This document shows positions 37,745-50,051 of a stretch of 64,000 nucleotides of DNA, piece after piece. The stretch is taken from NCBI RefSeq assembly GCF_016899425.1, contig NZ_CP045995.1, positions 1,302,001-1,366,000 on the forward strand. Direction: 5' to 3'. How positions within the stretch are numbered: the first letter of the stretch is position 1; each line of letters begins with the position of its first letter. A program made the translations under genes and the position numbers. The stretch comes from Burkholderia sp. MS389 (GTDB lineage Bacteria; Pseudomonadota; Gammaproteobacteria; Burkholderiales; Burkholderiaceae). A model generated the notes under the pieces. The model saw only the letters and a list, made by a program, of their open reading frames with translations, was not told the origin of the DNA and searched no databases.

Positions 37745-38139
37745 GATGGAAACATCTGCCGCAGTCGTTCCCGGCCCTGCCTCCTGCCTGCCATGCGCGT
37801 GCAGGCACCGTATCACGCGCACGATTCCTTCCATCTTAGGTAAAAATTCGGATGACCAAGCAGTGGGAAACACCCGCGAAAGCATCGGAAAGCAGGCGGA
37901 TTCCGTGTGGCTGCCCGATGAGACGGACGGACGCGTCGACCGATGTCGATTCGATCTCGGCGTCGGCGAATTGATCGGCGGATTGATCGTCGCGCACGGG
38001 CCAGCCGCCACGTATCGACCGCGTGCCCCCTCTTGGCCCCCCACGCCGGCGCGAGTATGCTTGCGGTTCGAACGATTCCCAACCCGGGCGCGCACACCGT
38101 ACCGCGGCCACGCGCCCCGCCAACCGTCACTCACCATCG
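37745..38139. other. Divergent intergenic region yfiR / FAD oxidoreductase
   Basis: No gene is recognised in these 395 bp. It must contain the promoter of yfiRNB (leftward) and of the FAD oxidoreductase (rightward); I see no clear consensus elements or strong repeats. Confidence 0.4.
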
Positions 38140-39381
38140 ATGGATTTCGACGTCATCGTTCTCGGCGCCGGCATCGTCGGCGTTTCCGCCGCGCTGCACC
38201 TGCAGGATCGCGGCCGCAAGGTTGCCCTCGTCGATCGCGGCGCGCCCGGCGAAGGCACGAGCTTCGGCAATGCCGGGCTGATCGAGCGCTCGTCGGTCGA
38301 ACCGTACCCGTTCCCGCGCAGCCCGTTCACACTGATGCGCTATGCGCTGAACCGCTCGACCGACCTCTACTGGCACAGCGCGTCGCTGCCCGCGTTCGCG
38401 CCGTGGCTCGCACGGTTCTGGTGGGAATCGGCGCCGCTGCGTCACGCGGCGGCGTCGCGCGACATGCTGCCGCTGATCGAACGCTGCATCGTCGAACACG
38501 ATGCGCTGATCGCGCGGGCCGGCGCCGGCGAACTGATCCGCGCGAGCGGCTGGCTCGAAGCGTTCCGCACGCCGGCCGCCTTCGAACGGGGCGTGGCCGA
38601 CGCCAGCCTCACCGCGCGCCGCCACGGGCTCGGCATCACGCCGCTCGACGCGGCCGCGCTGCGCGCGCACGAACCGAGCCTCGCCCCGGGCTTCTGCGGC
38701 GCGCTGCACTGGCTCGACCCCAAAAGCGTCGTCGATCCGGCCGCGCTCGTCAAAGCGTATGCGCACCTGTTCGTGCGGGGCGGCGGCACGCTGCTGACCG
38801 GCGACGCCGCGAGCCTCGACGCGCTGTCGCCCGGCTGGCAGGTCCGGACCGACGACGGCCCGGCGGCCGCGCCGGCCGTCGTGGTCGCGCTCGGCCCGTG
38901 GTCCGACACGGTGTTCGGCAAGTTCGGCTACAAGATCCCGCTGCGCGAGAAACGCGGCTATCACATGCACTACGCGCCGTCCGCGCGCGGCGTGCCGTCG
39001 GCGCCGATCGTCGATCGCGAATACGGCTACGTGATCGCGCCGATGCGGCGCGGGCTGCGGCTGACGACCGGCGTCGAGATCGCGCGCCGCGGCCTTCCGC
39101 CAACGGGTGTGCAGCTCGAACGCGCGGAACGCGTCGCGCGGCCGGTGTTCGGGTTCGGCGAGCGGCTCGACCCGCATCCGTGGCTCGGCTTCCGCCCGTG
39201 CACGCCCGACATGCGCCCGGTGATCGGCCCCGCGCCCGCGCATCGCGGGCTGTGGTTCGCGTTCGGACACAACCATCACGGGCTGACGCTCGGCCCCGTC
39301 ACCGGCCGCCTGCTGGCCGAGATGATGACCGGCGAAGCGCCGTTCACCGATCCGGCGCCGTATCGCGCGGATCGCTTCTGA
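38140..39381 (+). CDS. FAD-dependent amino acid oxidoreductase (DAO family)
   Basis: A 413-aa member of the D-amino acid oxidase/dehydrogenase (DadA-like) group. The FAD Rossmann motif VIVLGAGIVGVSAALHL starts at residue 5, with VALVDRGAPGEGTSFGNAG following. GLWFAFGHNHHGLTLGPVTGR near the C-terminus closes the FAD site. It would deaminate an amino acid or N-substituted glycine to a 2-oxo acid or aldehyde, passing electrons to quinones or oxygen. No partner genes define its substrate. Confidence 0.85.
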   Translation: MDFDVIVLGAGIVGVSAALHLQDRGRKVALVDRGAPGEGTSFGNAGLIERSSVEPYPFPRSPFTLMRYALNRSTDLYWHSASLPAFAPWLARFWWESAPLRHAAASRDMLPLIERCIVEHDALIARAGAGELIRASGWLEAFRTPAAFERGVADASLTARRHGLGITPLDAAALRAHEPSLAPGFCGALHWLDPKSVVDPAALVKAYAHLFVRGGGTLLTGDAASLDALSPGWQVRTDDGPAAAPAVVVALGPWSDTVFGKFGYKIPLREKRGYHMHYAPSARGVPSAPIVDREYGYVIAPMRRGLRLTTGVEIARRGLPPTGVQLERAERVARPVFGFGERLDPHPWLGFRPCTPDMRPVIGPAPAHRGLWFAFGHNHHGLTLGPVTGRLLAEMMTGEAPFTDPAPYRADRF

Positions 39382-39433
39382 GCGCGCGATACCGGCGCCG
39401 GCACGAAGGCTCGGCTGGCGCCGAAACCCGTCG

Positions 39434-40579
39434 TCAGCGAAAGCGCAGCTGATTCCGCCCGAGCTGCGCAACGGACGCGCAGCCCATTAGCCGCATGTCC
39501 CGTTCGATCTCCGTACGCATCAGTTGCAGCGCACGTTCGACGCCGGGCTGCCCGGCGGCGGCGAGCGGAAACAGGTAATAACGCCCCAGGCCAACCGCCT
39601 TCGCACCGAGCGCCAGCGCCTTGAGCACGTGCGAACCCCGTTGCACGCCGCCGTCCATCATCACGTCGATCCGGTCGCCCACCGCGTCCACCACCTCGGC
39701 AAGCTGGTCGAAGGCGGCGCGCGAACCGTCCAGTTGCCGCCCGCCGTGGTTCGACAACACGATGCCGGTGCAACCGATGTCCACCGCCCGGCGCGCGTCG
39801 TCGACCGACATCACGCCTTTCAGGCAAAACTGCCCGTTCCACTCCCGCACCATCGCGGCGACGTCGTCCCATGTCATCGACGGATCCAGCATGTCCGTGA
39901 AGTAGCGGCTGATCGACATCGCGCCGCCGCCCATGTCGACATGCCGGTCGAGTTGCGGCAAACGGAATCGCTCGTGAGTCAGGTAGTTGATCGCCCAGGC
40001 CGGCTTCAACGCGAACTCGGTCATCCCCGCGAGCGTCAGCCGGAACGGAATCGAGAAACCGGTGCGCTTGTCGCGCTCGCGATTGCCGCCGGTGATGCTG
40101 TCCACCGTCAGCATCATCACGTTCACGCCGGCTTCCCGCGAGCGGTTCATCATCTCGCGGTTGAGACCGCGGTCCTTGTGGAAATAGAACTGGTACACCT
40201 GCGGGCCCGCGCTGATCGCACGGGCCTCTTCGAGGCTCACGGTGCCGAGCGACGACACGCCGAACATCGTGTCGAATTTCGCGGCCGCGGCGGCGACGGC
40301 GCGCTCGCCGTCGTGATGAAACAGGCGTTGCAGCGCGGTCGGCGAACAGTAAACCGGCATGCCGAGCCTTTGCCCCATGACCGTCACCGACAGATCGACA
40401 TCGCGCACGCCACGCAACACGTTCGGCACCAGATCGCAGCTTTCGAACGCGCTCGTGTTGCGCCGATACGTGGTTTCATCGTCGGCCGCACCGTCGATGT
40501 AATTGAAGATCGGTCCCGGCAATCGCCGTCGCGCCAGCTCGCGGAAATCGTGGAAATTGTGGCAATCGTTCACGCGCAT
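39434..40579 (-). CDS. FMN-dependent alpha-hydroxy acid dehydrogenase (LldD-like)
   Basis: A 381-aa alpha-hydroxy-acid oxidising flavoprotein. The start FHDFRELARRRLPGPIFNYI is typical, and the active-site His/Arg motif IVLSNHGGRQLDG is intact, as is the phosphate loop DGGVQRGSHVLKALALGA. Such enzymes oxidise L-lactate to pyruvate in the respiratory chain. It is the last gene on the fucose-pathway strand, beyond the GntR gene. The pathway's final hydrolase is expected to yield L-lactate, which gives this enzyme a clear job. Confidence 0.85.
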   Translation of the reverse strand: MRVNDCHNFHDFRELARRRLPGPIFNYIDGAADDETTYRRNTSAFESCDLVPNVLRGVRDVDLSVTVMGQRLGMPVYCSPTALQRLFHHDGERAVAAAAAKFDTMFGVSSLGTVSLEEARAISAGPQVYQFYFHKDRGLNREMMNRSREAGVNVMMLTVDSITGGNRERDKRTGFSIPFRLTLAGMTEFALKPAWAINYLTHERFRLPQLDRHVDMGGGAMSISRYFTDMLDPSMTWDDVAAMVREWNGQFCLKGVMSVDDARRAVDIGCTGIVLSNHGGRQLDGSRAAFDQLAEVVDAVGDRIDVMMDGGVQRGSHVLKALALGAKAVGLGRYYLFPLAAAGQPGVERALQLMRTEIERDMRLMGCASVAQLGRNQLRFR

Positions 40580-40750
40580 TCGTCACACTCCATTCCGCGC
40601 ACGAGCGGCATGCCGGTGGGCCGGCACGCATCGCGGCGTTCGTTCTATGGCGACGGCCGGGTCATCACCCCGTACGAGGCCGCGTCGGCACCGGGGTGGG
40701 TGCGCATCGCGGACACCGCTGCCGACCATACAGGAAATCGATTCACACGC

Positions 40751-41518
40751 TCAATCGAGCGCGCGGCCGAAAATGCGGATCACTTCGTCGAGATGCTCGG
40801 CCATCGCACGGCGCGCGGCGTCCGGGTCGCGCGCGCGGATCGCATCGAGGATCGCGCGATGCTCGCGCTCCGACCGGTGCGGCATGTCGTTCGGCATGTA
40901 CAGCGACTGCAGCCGCTGGAACATCAGGTCGTACTTGTGCGCAAGCAGCTGCTTGATCATCAGCGCATACGCGGCGTTGTCGCTCGCCTCCGCGATGCGG
41001 ATATGGAACAGCCGGTCGCCCGGGTGCGTGAGCGAGCCGCTGCGGTTATCGTCCTGATTGCGCAGAAATGCTTCGTGAATCCCTTCGATCTGCGCATCCG
41101 AGCCATGCTTCGCGGCCAGCGACGCGGCCTCCGGCTCGATCAGCCGCCTCGCCTGCAGCAGCGCGAACGGCGGGATTTCGGTGTCGAGGTCGAGCGCGAT
41201 GCCGAGCTCCGGATCGATCTCGACGATCGAGAACGGCGCGACCGTCGCGTCGGGTGCCGTCACGGGTTCGGGCGCGGCGGCCGTTTCGGGATGGCGCACC
41301 TTCACGCCGTCGCCGACGCGCACGCTGACGAGCCCGTTCACTTCGAGCGCGATCAGCGCCTCGCGCACCGACGTGCGCGACACGCCGAACCGTTCGGCGA
41401 GTTCGCGCTCGGGCGGCAGATAGCTGCCCGGCGGGAAATCGCCGGACTCGATCATCGCACTGAGCTTGTCGGCGATCTGCTGGTAGAGGCGGCGGTTCTG
41501 AATCGGCTGGATGGACAT
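40751..41518 (-). CDS. GntR/FadR-family regulator of the fucose genes
   Basis: A 255-aa regulator. Residues 1-75 form the winged helix (LYQQIADKLSAMIESGDFPPG; ELAERFGVSRTSVREALIAL). The C-terminal FCD domain has metal-type histidines (HPGDRLFHIRIAEASDN and HREHRAILDAI-like segments). It lies inside the fucose gene block between the lactonase and the LldD-like gene and probably represses the block until a pathway sugar acid binds. A FadR-type operator match sits at the block's head promoter. Start MSIQPIQNRR is chosen by family fit. Confidence 0.85.
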   Translation of the reverse strand: MSIQPIQNRRLYQQIADKLSAMIESGDFPPGSYLPPERELAERFGVSRTSVREALIALEVNGLVSVRVGDGVKVRHPETAAAPEPVTAPDATVAPFSIVEIDPELGIALDLDTEIPPFALLQARRLIEPEAASLAAKHGSDAQIEGIHEAFLRNQDDNRSGSLTHPGDRLFHIRIAEASDNAAYALMIKQLLAHKYDLMFQRLQSLYMPNDMPHRSEREHRAILDAIRARDPDAARRAMAEHLDEVIRIFGRALD

Positions 41519-41586
41519 ACGTTGACGCTGGTAATCGGTTTCGTTCCGGACGGTCCGATGCATCGCATCGACCGTTCGCGCCTATT

Positions 41587-42477
41587 TTATATGCCGCGCT
41601 TCACATCGCCCGGCACCGCGTAGCAGCGCGCGGCCGTGCCGCCCCACAACGCGGCGCGTTCGGCCGCCGACAGCCGCGCTTCGGCCCAGCGTTCGATGAG
41701 CGACGCGACCTCGTCATACGACGCCGCGAGCAGGCACACGGGCCAGTCCGACCCGAACATCAGCCGCCGCGGGCCGAACGCGTCGAGCGCCGCGTCGAGA
41801 CACTGCTCGATATGCCGGATGTCCTGCGCGCGCAGGCCGCGCCGCCAGTCGGCTTCGGTCACGAGCCCCGACAGCTTGCACGCGACGTGCGGCAGCGCGC
41901 CGAGTTCACGCAGCGACGCGCGCCAGCGCGCGAGCGCCGTGTCGTCGCGTGTGAACTCGGCGAGCGCGGGCTTGCCGACGTGATCGAGCACGAGCCAGTG
42001 CGCATCGTGCCGCGCGCAGAACGCACGCACGTCGGGCAACTGGCGCTCGTACACGAGCACGTCGTACACATAGCCGTTCGCCTGCAGCCATGCGACGCCG
42101 CGATTGAAGCCGGGATCCGCGACGAACGCGCCGACGTCGGCTTCGTCCTGCACCTGATGACGGAAACCGCGCAGCTTCGGGCTGCGCCACTCGGCAACGT
42201 GGTCGGCCAGCGCCGGCGCACCGAGATCCTCCCAGCCGACCACGGCCGCGATGCGTGCGTCGTCGCGCGCCACATCGAGCAGGAACGCCGTCTCGTCGCG
42301 CCCGGCGCGCGCCTGCACCGCGATCGACGCGCCGAGCGCCTGCGCATGCATCTGCGGCCACAGTGCGTCGGGCAGGTAGTCGCGCGCGAGCACGCCCATC
42401 CCGGGGCCGATCCACGGATAGTCGGCCGCGCGATAACGCCAGAAGTGCTGATGCGAATCGATACGCACTGCGCCCAT
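41587..42477 (-). CDS. Amidohydrolase-2 lactonase, probable L-fuconolactonase
   Basis: A 296-aa TIM-barrel hydrolase of the amidohydrolase-related family. The metal motif is IDSHQHFWRY at the start; other family landmarks are AVVGWEDLGAPAL, GFRHQVQDE, LVLDHVGKP and MFGSDWPVC. It would open L-fuconolactone to L-fuconate. I chose the ATG four bases after GAGGG, giving MGAVRIDSHQ; upstream ATGs would add 13 residues. It follows the sugar transporter genes in one long unit. Confidence 0.85.
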   Translation of the reverse strand: MGAVRIDSHQHFWRYRAADYPWIGPGMGVLARDYLPDALWPQMHAQALGASIAVQARAGRDETAFLLDVARDDARIAAVVGWEDLGAPALADHVAEWRSPKLRGFRHQVQDEADVGAFVADPGFNRGVAWLQANGYVYDVLVYERQLPDVRAFCARHDAHWLVLDHVGKPALAEFTRDDTALARWRASLRELGALPHVACKLSGLVTEADWRRGLRAQDIRHIEQCLDAALDAFGPRRLMFGSDWPVCLLAASYDEVASLIERWAEARLSAAERAALWGGTAARCYAVPGDVKRGI

Positions 42478-42541
42478 GATGCCCTCGTGTTCGATCATCG
42501 CGGCGGCGACGGTCATCGCCGCCGCCGCACGTCCGCCACGT

Positions 42542-43483
42542 TCAGTCGTACAACACCGCCGCGATCTTCGGATCGTCGATATTGGTCTTGTCGTACCAGT
42601 AGAACCCGGTATCGATCACCTTCGGCAGCTTCTCGCCCTTGATCGCCTTCACGGCCGCCTCAACCGTCTTGTAGCCGATGCCGATCGGGTTCTGCGTGAT
42701 CGCGCCGGCCATCAGCCCGCTGCGGATCGCGTCCTTCTGCTGCTTGCCGGAATCGTAGCCGACGATCACGACCTTGCGCTTCATCTCGCGCACGCCGTTG
42801 ACCACGCCGATCGCCGACCCCTCGTTGGTGCCGAACAGCCCCTTGAGCTTCGGATATGCCTGCAGGATCGACTTCGTCACTTCGGTTGACTTCAGCTGAT
42901 CGCCTTCGCCGTACTGCACGGTCACGACCTGCACCTTCGGGTGCGCCGACTTCATCCGGTCGAGGAAGCCGTCGCGGCGGTCGATGCCGGTGCGGCTCGT
43001 CTGGTCGTGCGCGACCACGGCCACCTGCCCTTCGTCGCCGATCAGCGCGGCGAGCTTGTCGGCGGCGAGCGCGGCGGCCGCCTTGTTGTTGGTCGCGGCC
43101 GTCGTCACCGGAATGTCGCTGTCCACGCCCGAGTCGAACGCGATCACCGGGATCTTCTCGGCCTGCGCCTTCTTCAGCAGCGGCAGCGCGGCCTTGCTGT
43201 CGAGCGCCGCGAAGCCGAGCGCGGCCGGCTTCTTCGCGATCGCGGCCGACAGCATGTCGATCTGCTTGTCGACCATCGCCTCGGTTTCGGGCCCTTCGAA
43301 CGTCACCTTCACCTTGTAGTCCTTCGCGGCCTGCGTCGCGCCCGATTTCACGGCCTGCCAGAACTGATGCTGGAAGCCCTTCGAGATCAGCGGGATGTAG
43401 GTTTCCTGCGCGTGCGCGCCGGCCGTGACGCCGACGGCGAACGTCAGCCCGACGATCGCGTTCAACACCTTGCTCCTGATCAC
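42542..43483 (-). CDS. Sugar ABC transporter periplasmic binding protein
   Basis: A 313-aa LacI-type sugar binding protein (RbsB/pentose class). A signal peptide covers about 23 residues (VLNAIVGLTFAVGVTAGAHA). Mature landmarks are YIPLISKGFQHQFWQAVKSG, IDMLSAAIAKKPAALGFAAL, VIAFDSGVDSDIP and IVGYDSGKQQKDAI. The GTG start is preceded by AAAAAAGGAG. Placed beside its ATPase and permease and within fucose catabolism genes, it most likely binds L-fucose or a related sugar (L-galactose, D-arabinose). Confidence 0.88.
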   Translation of the reverse strand: MIRSKVLNAIVGLTFAVGVTAGAHAQETYIPLISKGFQHQFWQAVKSGATQAAKDYKVKVTFEGPETEAMVDKQIDMLSAAIAKKPAALGFAALDSKAALPLLKKAQAEKIPVIAFDSGVDSDIPVTTAATNNKAAAALAADKLAALIGDEGQVAVVAHDQTSRTGIDRRDGFLDRMKSAHPKVQVVTVQYGEGDQLKSTEVTKSILQAYPKLKGLFGTNEGSAIGVVNGVREMKRKVVIVGYDSGKQQKDAIRSGLMAGAITQNPIGIGYKTVEAAVKAIKGEKLPKVIDTGFYWYDKTNIDDPKIAAVLYD

Positions 43484-43554
43484 TTCGCGTCTCCTTTTTT
43501 CGTATCGAATGAAATGCCGGCCGAAACCGGCGGTGAAGCGCATGCCTGCGTGTG

Positions 43555-44592
43555 TCAACGGCGGCGCCGGCGCAGGATGTCCACGTAGACGGCGAGGATG
43601 ATGATCACGCCCGTCACGACCGTCTGCCATTCCTGCGCGACCGACATGATGCGCAGGCCGTTGGTCAGCACGCTCATGATGAACGCGCCGATGATGGTGC
43701 CGACGATGCTGCCCGCGCCGCCCGACAGCGACGTGCCGCCGATCACGACGGCCGCGATCGCATCGAGCTCGTAGCCCTGCCCGAGCGCCGGTTGCGCCGA
43801 GTTCAGCCGCGACGCGATCAGCAGGCCGGCGATCCCGCACACCGCGCCGCTGAACGTGTAGACCGCGATCTTCCACGCATCGACGTTCACGCCGGATAGC
43901 CTGAGCGCCTCCTCGTTGCTGCCGAGCGCGAACGTGTAGCGGCCGAAGATCGTCCGGTTCAGCACGATCGACGCGCCGATCGCGACAAGGAACAGGATCA
44001 GCACCGCGTTCGGAATCGGCAGCGCGGGAATCAGGTTGCCGATCAGCGAATCCTGCGCGATCGACGTGAAACCCGGCGTGTCGTTGAAGTAGATCGGCCG
44101 CGTGCCCGAGATCACGAGCGACAGCCCCTTGAGCAGCATCATCATGCCGAGCGTCGCGATGAACGGCGGCACCTTCATCTTCGCGATCACGAAGCCCGAC
44201 ACGCAGCCGGACAGCGCACCGAAGCACAACGCGGCCAGGATGCCGAGCGGCAGCGGCATCCCCCATTTCGTCAGCACGACGCCGGCCATCACCGCGCAGA
44301 ACGTCATCAGCGTGCCGACCGACAGATCGATGCCGGACGTGATGATCACGTACGTGCAGGCGACGGCCAGCACGCCGTTCACGGCAGTCGCCTGCAGGAT
44401 CGACACGAGGTTGTCGACGTCGAGGAAGTTCGACGACGCGAAGCTGAAGAACGCGATCAGCAGCACGAGGCTCGCGAACGCGAGCAGCTTCTGCCGCGCG
44501 GCCGGGTTGAAAAAGCGCGCTTTCAGGCTCGATGCGGCCGCCGGCGTGTCGCCGGTGGCAAGGGGCGGAACGGGATGCGTATCGTTGGACAT
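43555..44592 (-). CDS. Sugar ABC transporter permease (RbsC-like)
   Basis: A 345-aa BPD_transp_2 permease with about ten hydrophobic segments, starting after a hydrophilic N-terminus (MSNDTHPVPPLATG). Family landmarks include TSGIDLSVGTLMTFCAVMAG and LGSNEEALRLSGVNVDAWKI, the ATPase-contact loop, and GTSLSGGAGSIVGTIIG. It forms the channel of the fucose-block transporter. The start was moved from an upstream frame extension that overlaps the ATPase stop. Confidence 0.88.
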   Translation of the reverse strand: MSNDTHPVPPLATGDTPAAASSLKARFFNPAARQKLLAFASLVLLIAFFSFASSNFLDVDNLVSILQATAVNGVLAVACTYVIITSGIDLSVGTLMTFCAVMAGVVLTKWGMPLPLGILAALCFGALSGCVSGFVIAKMKVPPFIATLGMMMLLKGLSLVISGTRPIYFNDTPGFTSIAQDSLIGNLIPALPIPNAVLILFLVAIGASIVLNRTIFGRYTFALGSNEEALRLSGVNVDAWKIAVYTFSGAVCGIAGLLIASRLNSAQPALGQGYELDAIAAVVIGGTSLSGGAGSIVGTIIGAFIMSVLTNGLRIMSVAQEWQTVVTGVIIILAVYVDILRRRRR

Positions 44593-44619
44593 GATCGTTA
44601 GGCGTCTGAATCGGGACAA

Positions 44620-46158
44620 TCAGGACAACACGGTCGACTCGCGCTGCGTCGCGAGCTGCATGATCTTTTCCTGCGTGGCGTCGGCCGCGCGCAACTCGCC
44701 GGTCACGCAGCCTTCGCACATCACGAGAATCCGGTGGCTCATGCGCAGCACCTCGGGCAATTCCGACGAGATCATCACGATCGCCTTGCCGTCGGCGGCG
44801 AGCGCATCGAGCAGCTTGTAGATCTCGCTTTTCGCGCCGACGTCGATGCCGCGCGTCGGCTCGTCGAAGAACAGGATGTCGCAGTCGCGCAGCAGCCACT
44901 TCGCGATCACGATCTTCTGCTGGTTGCCGCCCGACAAGAGCCGCGCGGGCTGCGCGACCGACGGCGTGCGGATCGCGAGCTGGCGCACGTACGACTGCGC
45001 GGCGTCGCGCATCGCGCGCGCGTCGAGGAACAGGCCGCGGCGCACGAAGCGGCGCATGCTCGACAGCGCGATGTTGTTCTGCACGTCCATCCCGACCGCG
45101 AGCCCGAAGTGCTTGCGATCCTCGGACAGGTAGCCGATCCCGTATTTCACTGCGTCGGCCGGCGTGCGGATCGTCACGGCCCGGCCGTGCACGCGGATCT
45201 CGCCCGCATCGACCGGATCCGCGCCGAACACCGCGCGCGCGACCTCGGTGCGGCCCGCGCCCATCAGCCCGGCGAAGCCGAGGATCTCGCCGCGCCGCAG
45301 CGTGAAGCCGACGTCGCGGATCGCGCGGCCGCGCGACAGCCCGCGCACTTCGAGCGCAATCTCGTTCGCGGACGTATCGGGCGGCGTGCGGGTGTCCGCA
45401 TCGAGCTGGCGGCCGACCATCATCGCGATGATCGTGTCCATCGACGTGCCCGCCATCGGCACGGTCGCGACGTACTTGCCGTCGCGCATCACGGTCACGC
45501 GATCGGCGATCTGGCGCAGCTCGTCCATCTTGTGCGAGATGTAGACGATGCCGACGCCGTGCGCGCGCAGGTCGCCGATGATGCGGAACAGCTCGGCGAT
45601 CTCCGCGTTGTTCAGCGCGGCGGTCGGCTCGTCCATGATCAGCACGCGCGAGTCGAACGACAGCGCCTTCGCGATCTCGACCATCTGCTGCTTCGCGACC
45701 GTCAGCCGGCCCACGAGCGTGCGCGGGTCGAGATCGAGCCGCATCCGCTGGAAGATCGCGGCAGCGTCCCGATTCAGCCGGTCTTCGTCGACGAACACGC
45801 CGAAGCGGCCGCGCGGCTCGCGACCGATGAAGATGTTCTGCGCGACGCTCAGGTGGTTCATCAGGTTCAGCTCCTGATGGATGATGCCGATGCCGAGCGC
45901 CTGCGCGGCACGCGGGTCGGCGATCTCCACCGGGCGGCCGTCCATCCGGATCTCGCCCGCGTCGCGCGGGTAGACGCCCGCGAGAATCTTCATCAGCGTC
46001 GACTTGCCGGCGCCGTTCTCGCCCATCAGCGCATGCACTTCGCCCGCACGCAGGTCGAAACGGCAATCGTCGAGCGCCTGCACGCCCGGAAAGCGCTTGC
46101 CGATGCCGGTCAGCGCGATCAACGGCGGCGCGGTGTTCGGGTTCAGGTCGGGTTGCAT
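44620..46158 (-). CDS. Sugar ABC transporter tandem ATPase (RbsA/MglA-like)
   Basis: A 512-aa double ATPase of the carbohydrate-uptake type. The N-terminal half has Walker [14 protein letters not shown], signature [13 protein letters not shown] and Walker [12 protein letters not shown]; the C-terminal half has degenerate Walker A ([11 protein letters not shown]) and the signature [14 protein letters not shown] with [12 protein letters not shown]. Length is typical. It lies 27 bp before the permease start and 13 bp after the SDR stop. Confidence 0.9.
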   Translation of the reverse strand: MQPDLNPNTAPPLIALTGIGKRFPGVQALDDCRFDLRAGEVHALMGENGAGKSTLMKILAGVYPRDAGEIRMDGRPVEIADPRAAQALGIGIIHQELNLMNHLSVAQNIFIGREPRGRFGVFVDEDRLNRDAAAIFQRMRLDLDPRTLVGRLTVAKQQMVEIAKALSFDSRVLIMDEPTAALNNAEIAELFRIIGDLRAHGVGIVYISHKMDELRQIADRVTVMRDGKYVATVPMAGTSMDTIIAMMVGRQLDADTRTPPDTSANEIALEVRGLSRGRAIRDVGFTLRRGEILGFAGLMGAGRTEVARAVFGADPVDAGEIRVHGRAVTIRTPADAVKYGIGYLSEDRKHFGLAVGMDVQNNIALSSMRRFVRRGLFLDARAMRDAAQSYVRQLAIRTPSVAQPARLLSGGNQQKIVIAKWLLRDCDILFFDEPTRGIDVGAKSEIYKLLDALAADGKAIVMISSELPEVLRMSHRILVMCEGCVTGELRAADATQEKIMQLATQRESTVLS

Positions 46159-46170
46159 GGAACGCGGCCC

Positions 46171-48313
<2,143 letters not shown>

Positions 48314-48336
48314 GACGAACCGTCCGTTGAAGGGAA

Positions 48337-49179
48337 TCAGGCCTGCACGGTGCGCTGGCGCTGCTCGCCGAGCCCGTCGATGCCGAGCGTGATCACCTGT
48401 CCGGCGCGCAGGTAGACGGGCGGTTTCTGCCCGAGGCCGACGCCCGGCGGCGTGCCGGTCGAGATCACGTCGCCCGGCTGCAGGCTCATGAAGCGGCTCA
48501 GGTAGCTGATCAGGTGGGGCACGCGGAACACCATCGTCGCGGTCGTGCCGTTCTGGTAGCGGTGGCCGTCCACTTCCAGCCACAGTCGCAGCGCGTGCGG
48601 ATCGGGCACTTCGTCGGCCGTCACGAGCCACGGGCCGATCGGGCCGAACGTGTCGTTGCCCTTGCCCTTGTCCCACGTACCGCCGCGTTCGAGCTGGTAT
48701 TCGCGCTCCGACACGTCGTTCACCACGCAGTAGCCGGCGACGTGCGACAGCGCATCGGCTTCGTCGATATAGCGGCCGCCCTGGCCGATCACCACGCCGA
48801 GTTCGACTTCCCAGTCGGTCTTTTCCGAGCCGCGCGGAATTTCGACGTCGTCGTTCGGGCCCGAGATCGCGCTCGTCCACTTGCCGAACACGACGGGCTC
48901 CTTCGGCACCTCCATCCCGGATTCGGCTGCGTGATCCGAATAATTGAGCCCGATGCAGATGAACTTGCCGACGCGGCCGACGCACGCGCCGAGCCGCGGC
49001 ATGCCTTCGACGAGCGGCAGCGACGACGGCGGAATGTCGCGCAGCCGCGCGAGCGATGCAGGGGTCAGCGCGTCGCCGGCGATATCGTCGATCACGCCGG
49101 ACAGGTCGCGAATCTGGCCGTGCGCATCGAGCAGGCCCGGCTTTTCATGGTGTTTGTCGCCAAATCTCAGCAGTTTCAT
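48337..49179 (-). CDS. FAH-family hydrolase, probable 2,4-diketo-3-deoxy-L-fuconate hydrolase
   Basis: A 280-aa fumarylacetoacetate hydrolase-fold enzyme. Metal-binding landmarks are present: FICIGLNYSDHAAESGMEVP, VFGKWTSAISGPNDDVEIP, KTDWEVELGVVIG and GDVISTGTPPGVGLG. In the fucose oxidative route this family cleaves 2,4-diketo-3-deoxy-L-fuconate into pyruvate and L-lactate. Placement between the fuconate dehydratase and the second dehydrogenase supports this over general acylpyruvase activity. Confidence 0.85.
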   Translation of the reverse strand: MKLLRFGDKHHEKPGLLDAHGQIRDLSGVIDDIAGDALTPASLARLRDIPPSSLPLVEGMPRLGACVGRVGKFICIGLNYSDHAAESGMEVPKEPVVFGKWTSAISGPNDDVEIPRGSEKTDWEVELGVVIGQGGRYIDEADALSHVAGYCVVNDVSEREYQLERGGTWDKGKGNDTFGPIGPWLVTADEVPDPHALRLWLEVDGHRYQNGTTATMVFRVPHLISYLSRFMSLQPGDVISTGTPPGVGLGQKPPVYLRAGQVITLGIDGLGEQRQRTVQA

Positions 49180-49236
49180 AGCGTTGTCTGAATGGAATCG
49201 GAAGGTAAATAGGAAGGCGCGGTCAGTTCGACACGG

Positions 49237-50001
49237 TCAGTTTGACCAGCCGCCATCGATCAGGTGAATCGTGCCGGTGGTGAACGACGCTTCGTCGGAC
49301 GCCAGATAGAGCGCGAGCGCGGCCACTTCGTCCGCGCTGCCGATGCGGCCGATCGGCTGGCGCGCGACGAACGCCTGGCGCACCTCGTCGGCGGACACGT
49401 GGCGCGTGCGCGCCTGGTCGGCGATCCGCTGCGCCAGCGACGGCGATTCGATCGTGCCCGGGCAGATCGCATTGCAGCGGATACCGCGCTCGACGAAATC
49501 GGCGGCCACCGACTTGGTCAGCCCGATCACGGCCGCCTTGGTCGTGCCGTACACGAAGCGGTTCGGCACGCCCTTCACGCTCGACGCGGCCGACGCCATG
49601 TTGACGATCGACGCGCCGCCGGCTTCGAGCATCGCGGGCAGCAGCGCGCGGATCAGCCGGTACATCGACGTGACGTTCAGGTTCAGCGAGAACGCCCACG
49701 CGTCTTCGTCGCACTCGAGGATCGAGCCGTGATGCACGTAGCCCGCGCAGTTGAACAGCACGTCGAACGCGCGTTCGCTCGCGGCGAGCGCGGCCACCTC
49801 GTTCGCGTCGGTCACGTCGAGCCGCCGCGTGGCCAGCCGGCCGCCCGCGCGCTCGGCATCGGCTTCGAGCCGCACCAGCGCGGCTTCGTTGATGTCGGTC
49901 GCCAGCACGTCGGCGCCCTCGCTCGCGAACCGCAGCGCGGTCGCGCGGCCGATGCCCTGCCCGGCCGCCGTCACCAGCGCGCGTTTGCCCTGCAATCTCA
50001 T
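49237..50001 (-). CDS. SDR dehydrogenase, probable 2-keto-3-deoxy-L-fuconate dehydrogenase
   Basis: A 254-aa SDR beginning MRLQGKRALVTAAGQGIGRA (cofactor motif), with ATDINEA after the second strand, an acidic residue that favours NAD. Catalytic residues are in IVNMASAASSVKG and YGTTKAAVIGLTKS. It oxidises 2-keto-3-deoxy-L-fuconate at C4. The start MRLQ follows GGAGAGAAGCTC; a longer frame adds 15 unlike residues. It is the first gene of the fucose block. Confidence 0.85.
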   Translation of the reverse strand: MRLQGKRALVTAAGQGIGRATALRFASEGADVLATDINEAALVRLEADAERAGGRLATRRLDVTDANEVAALAASERAFDVLFNCAGYVHHGSILECDEDAWAFSLNLNVTSMYRLIRALLPAMLEAGGASIVNMASAASSVKGVPNRFVYGTTKAAVIGLTKSVAADFVERGIRCNAICPGTIESPSLAQRIADQARTRHVSADEVRQAFVARQPIGRIGSADEVAALALYLASDEASFTTGTIHLIDGGWSN

Positions 50002-50051
50002 GAGCTTCTCTCCGAAAAAGCCGGCCGCCAGTCGGCCGATTGGCACAAAGG

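Noticed and set aside
41548..41558. CGGACGGTCCG palindrome upstream of the GntR gene as an autoregulatory operator
   Set aside because: It does not fit the FadR-type pattern seen at the operon head and such GC-rich 11-mers are expected by chance here.
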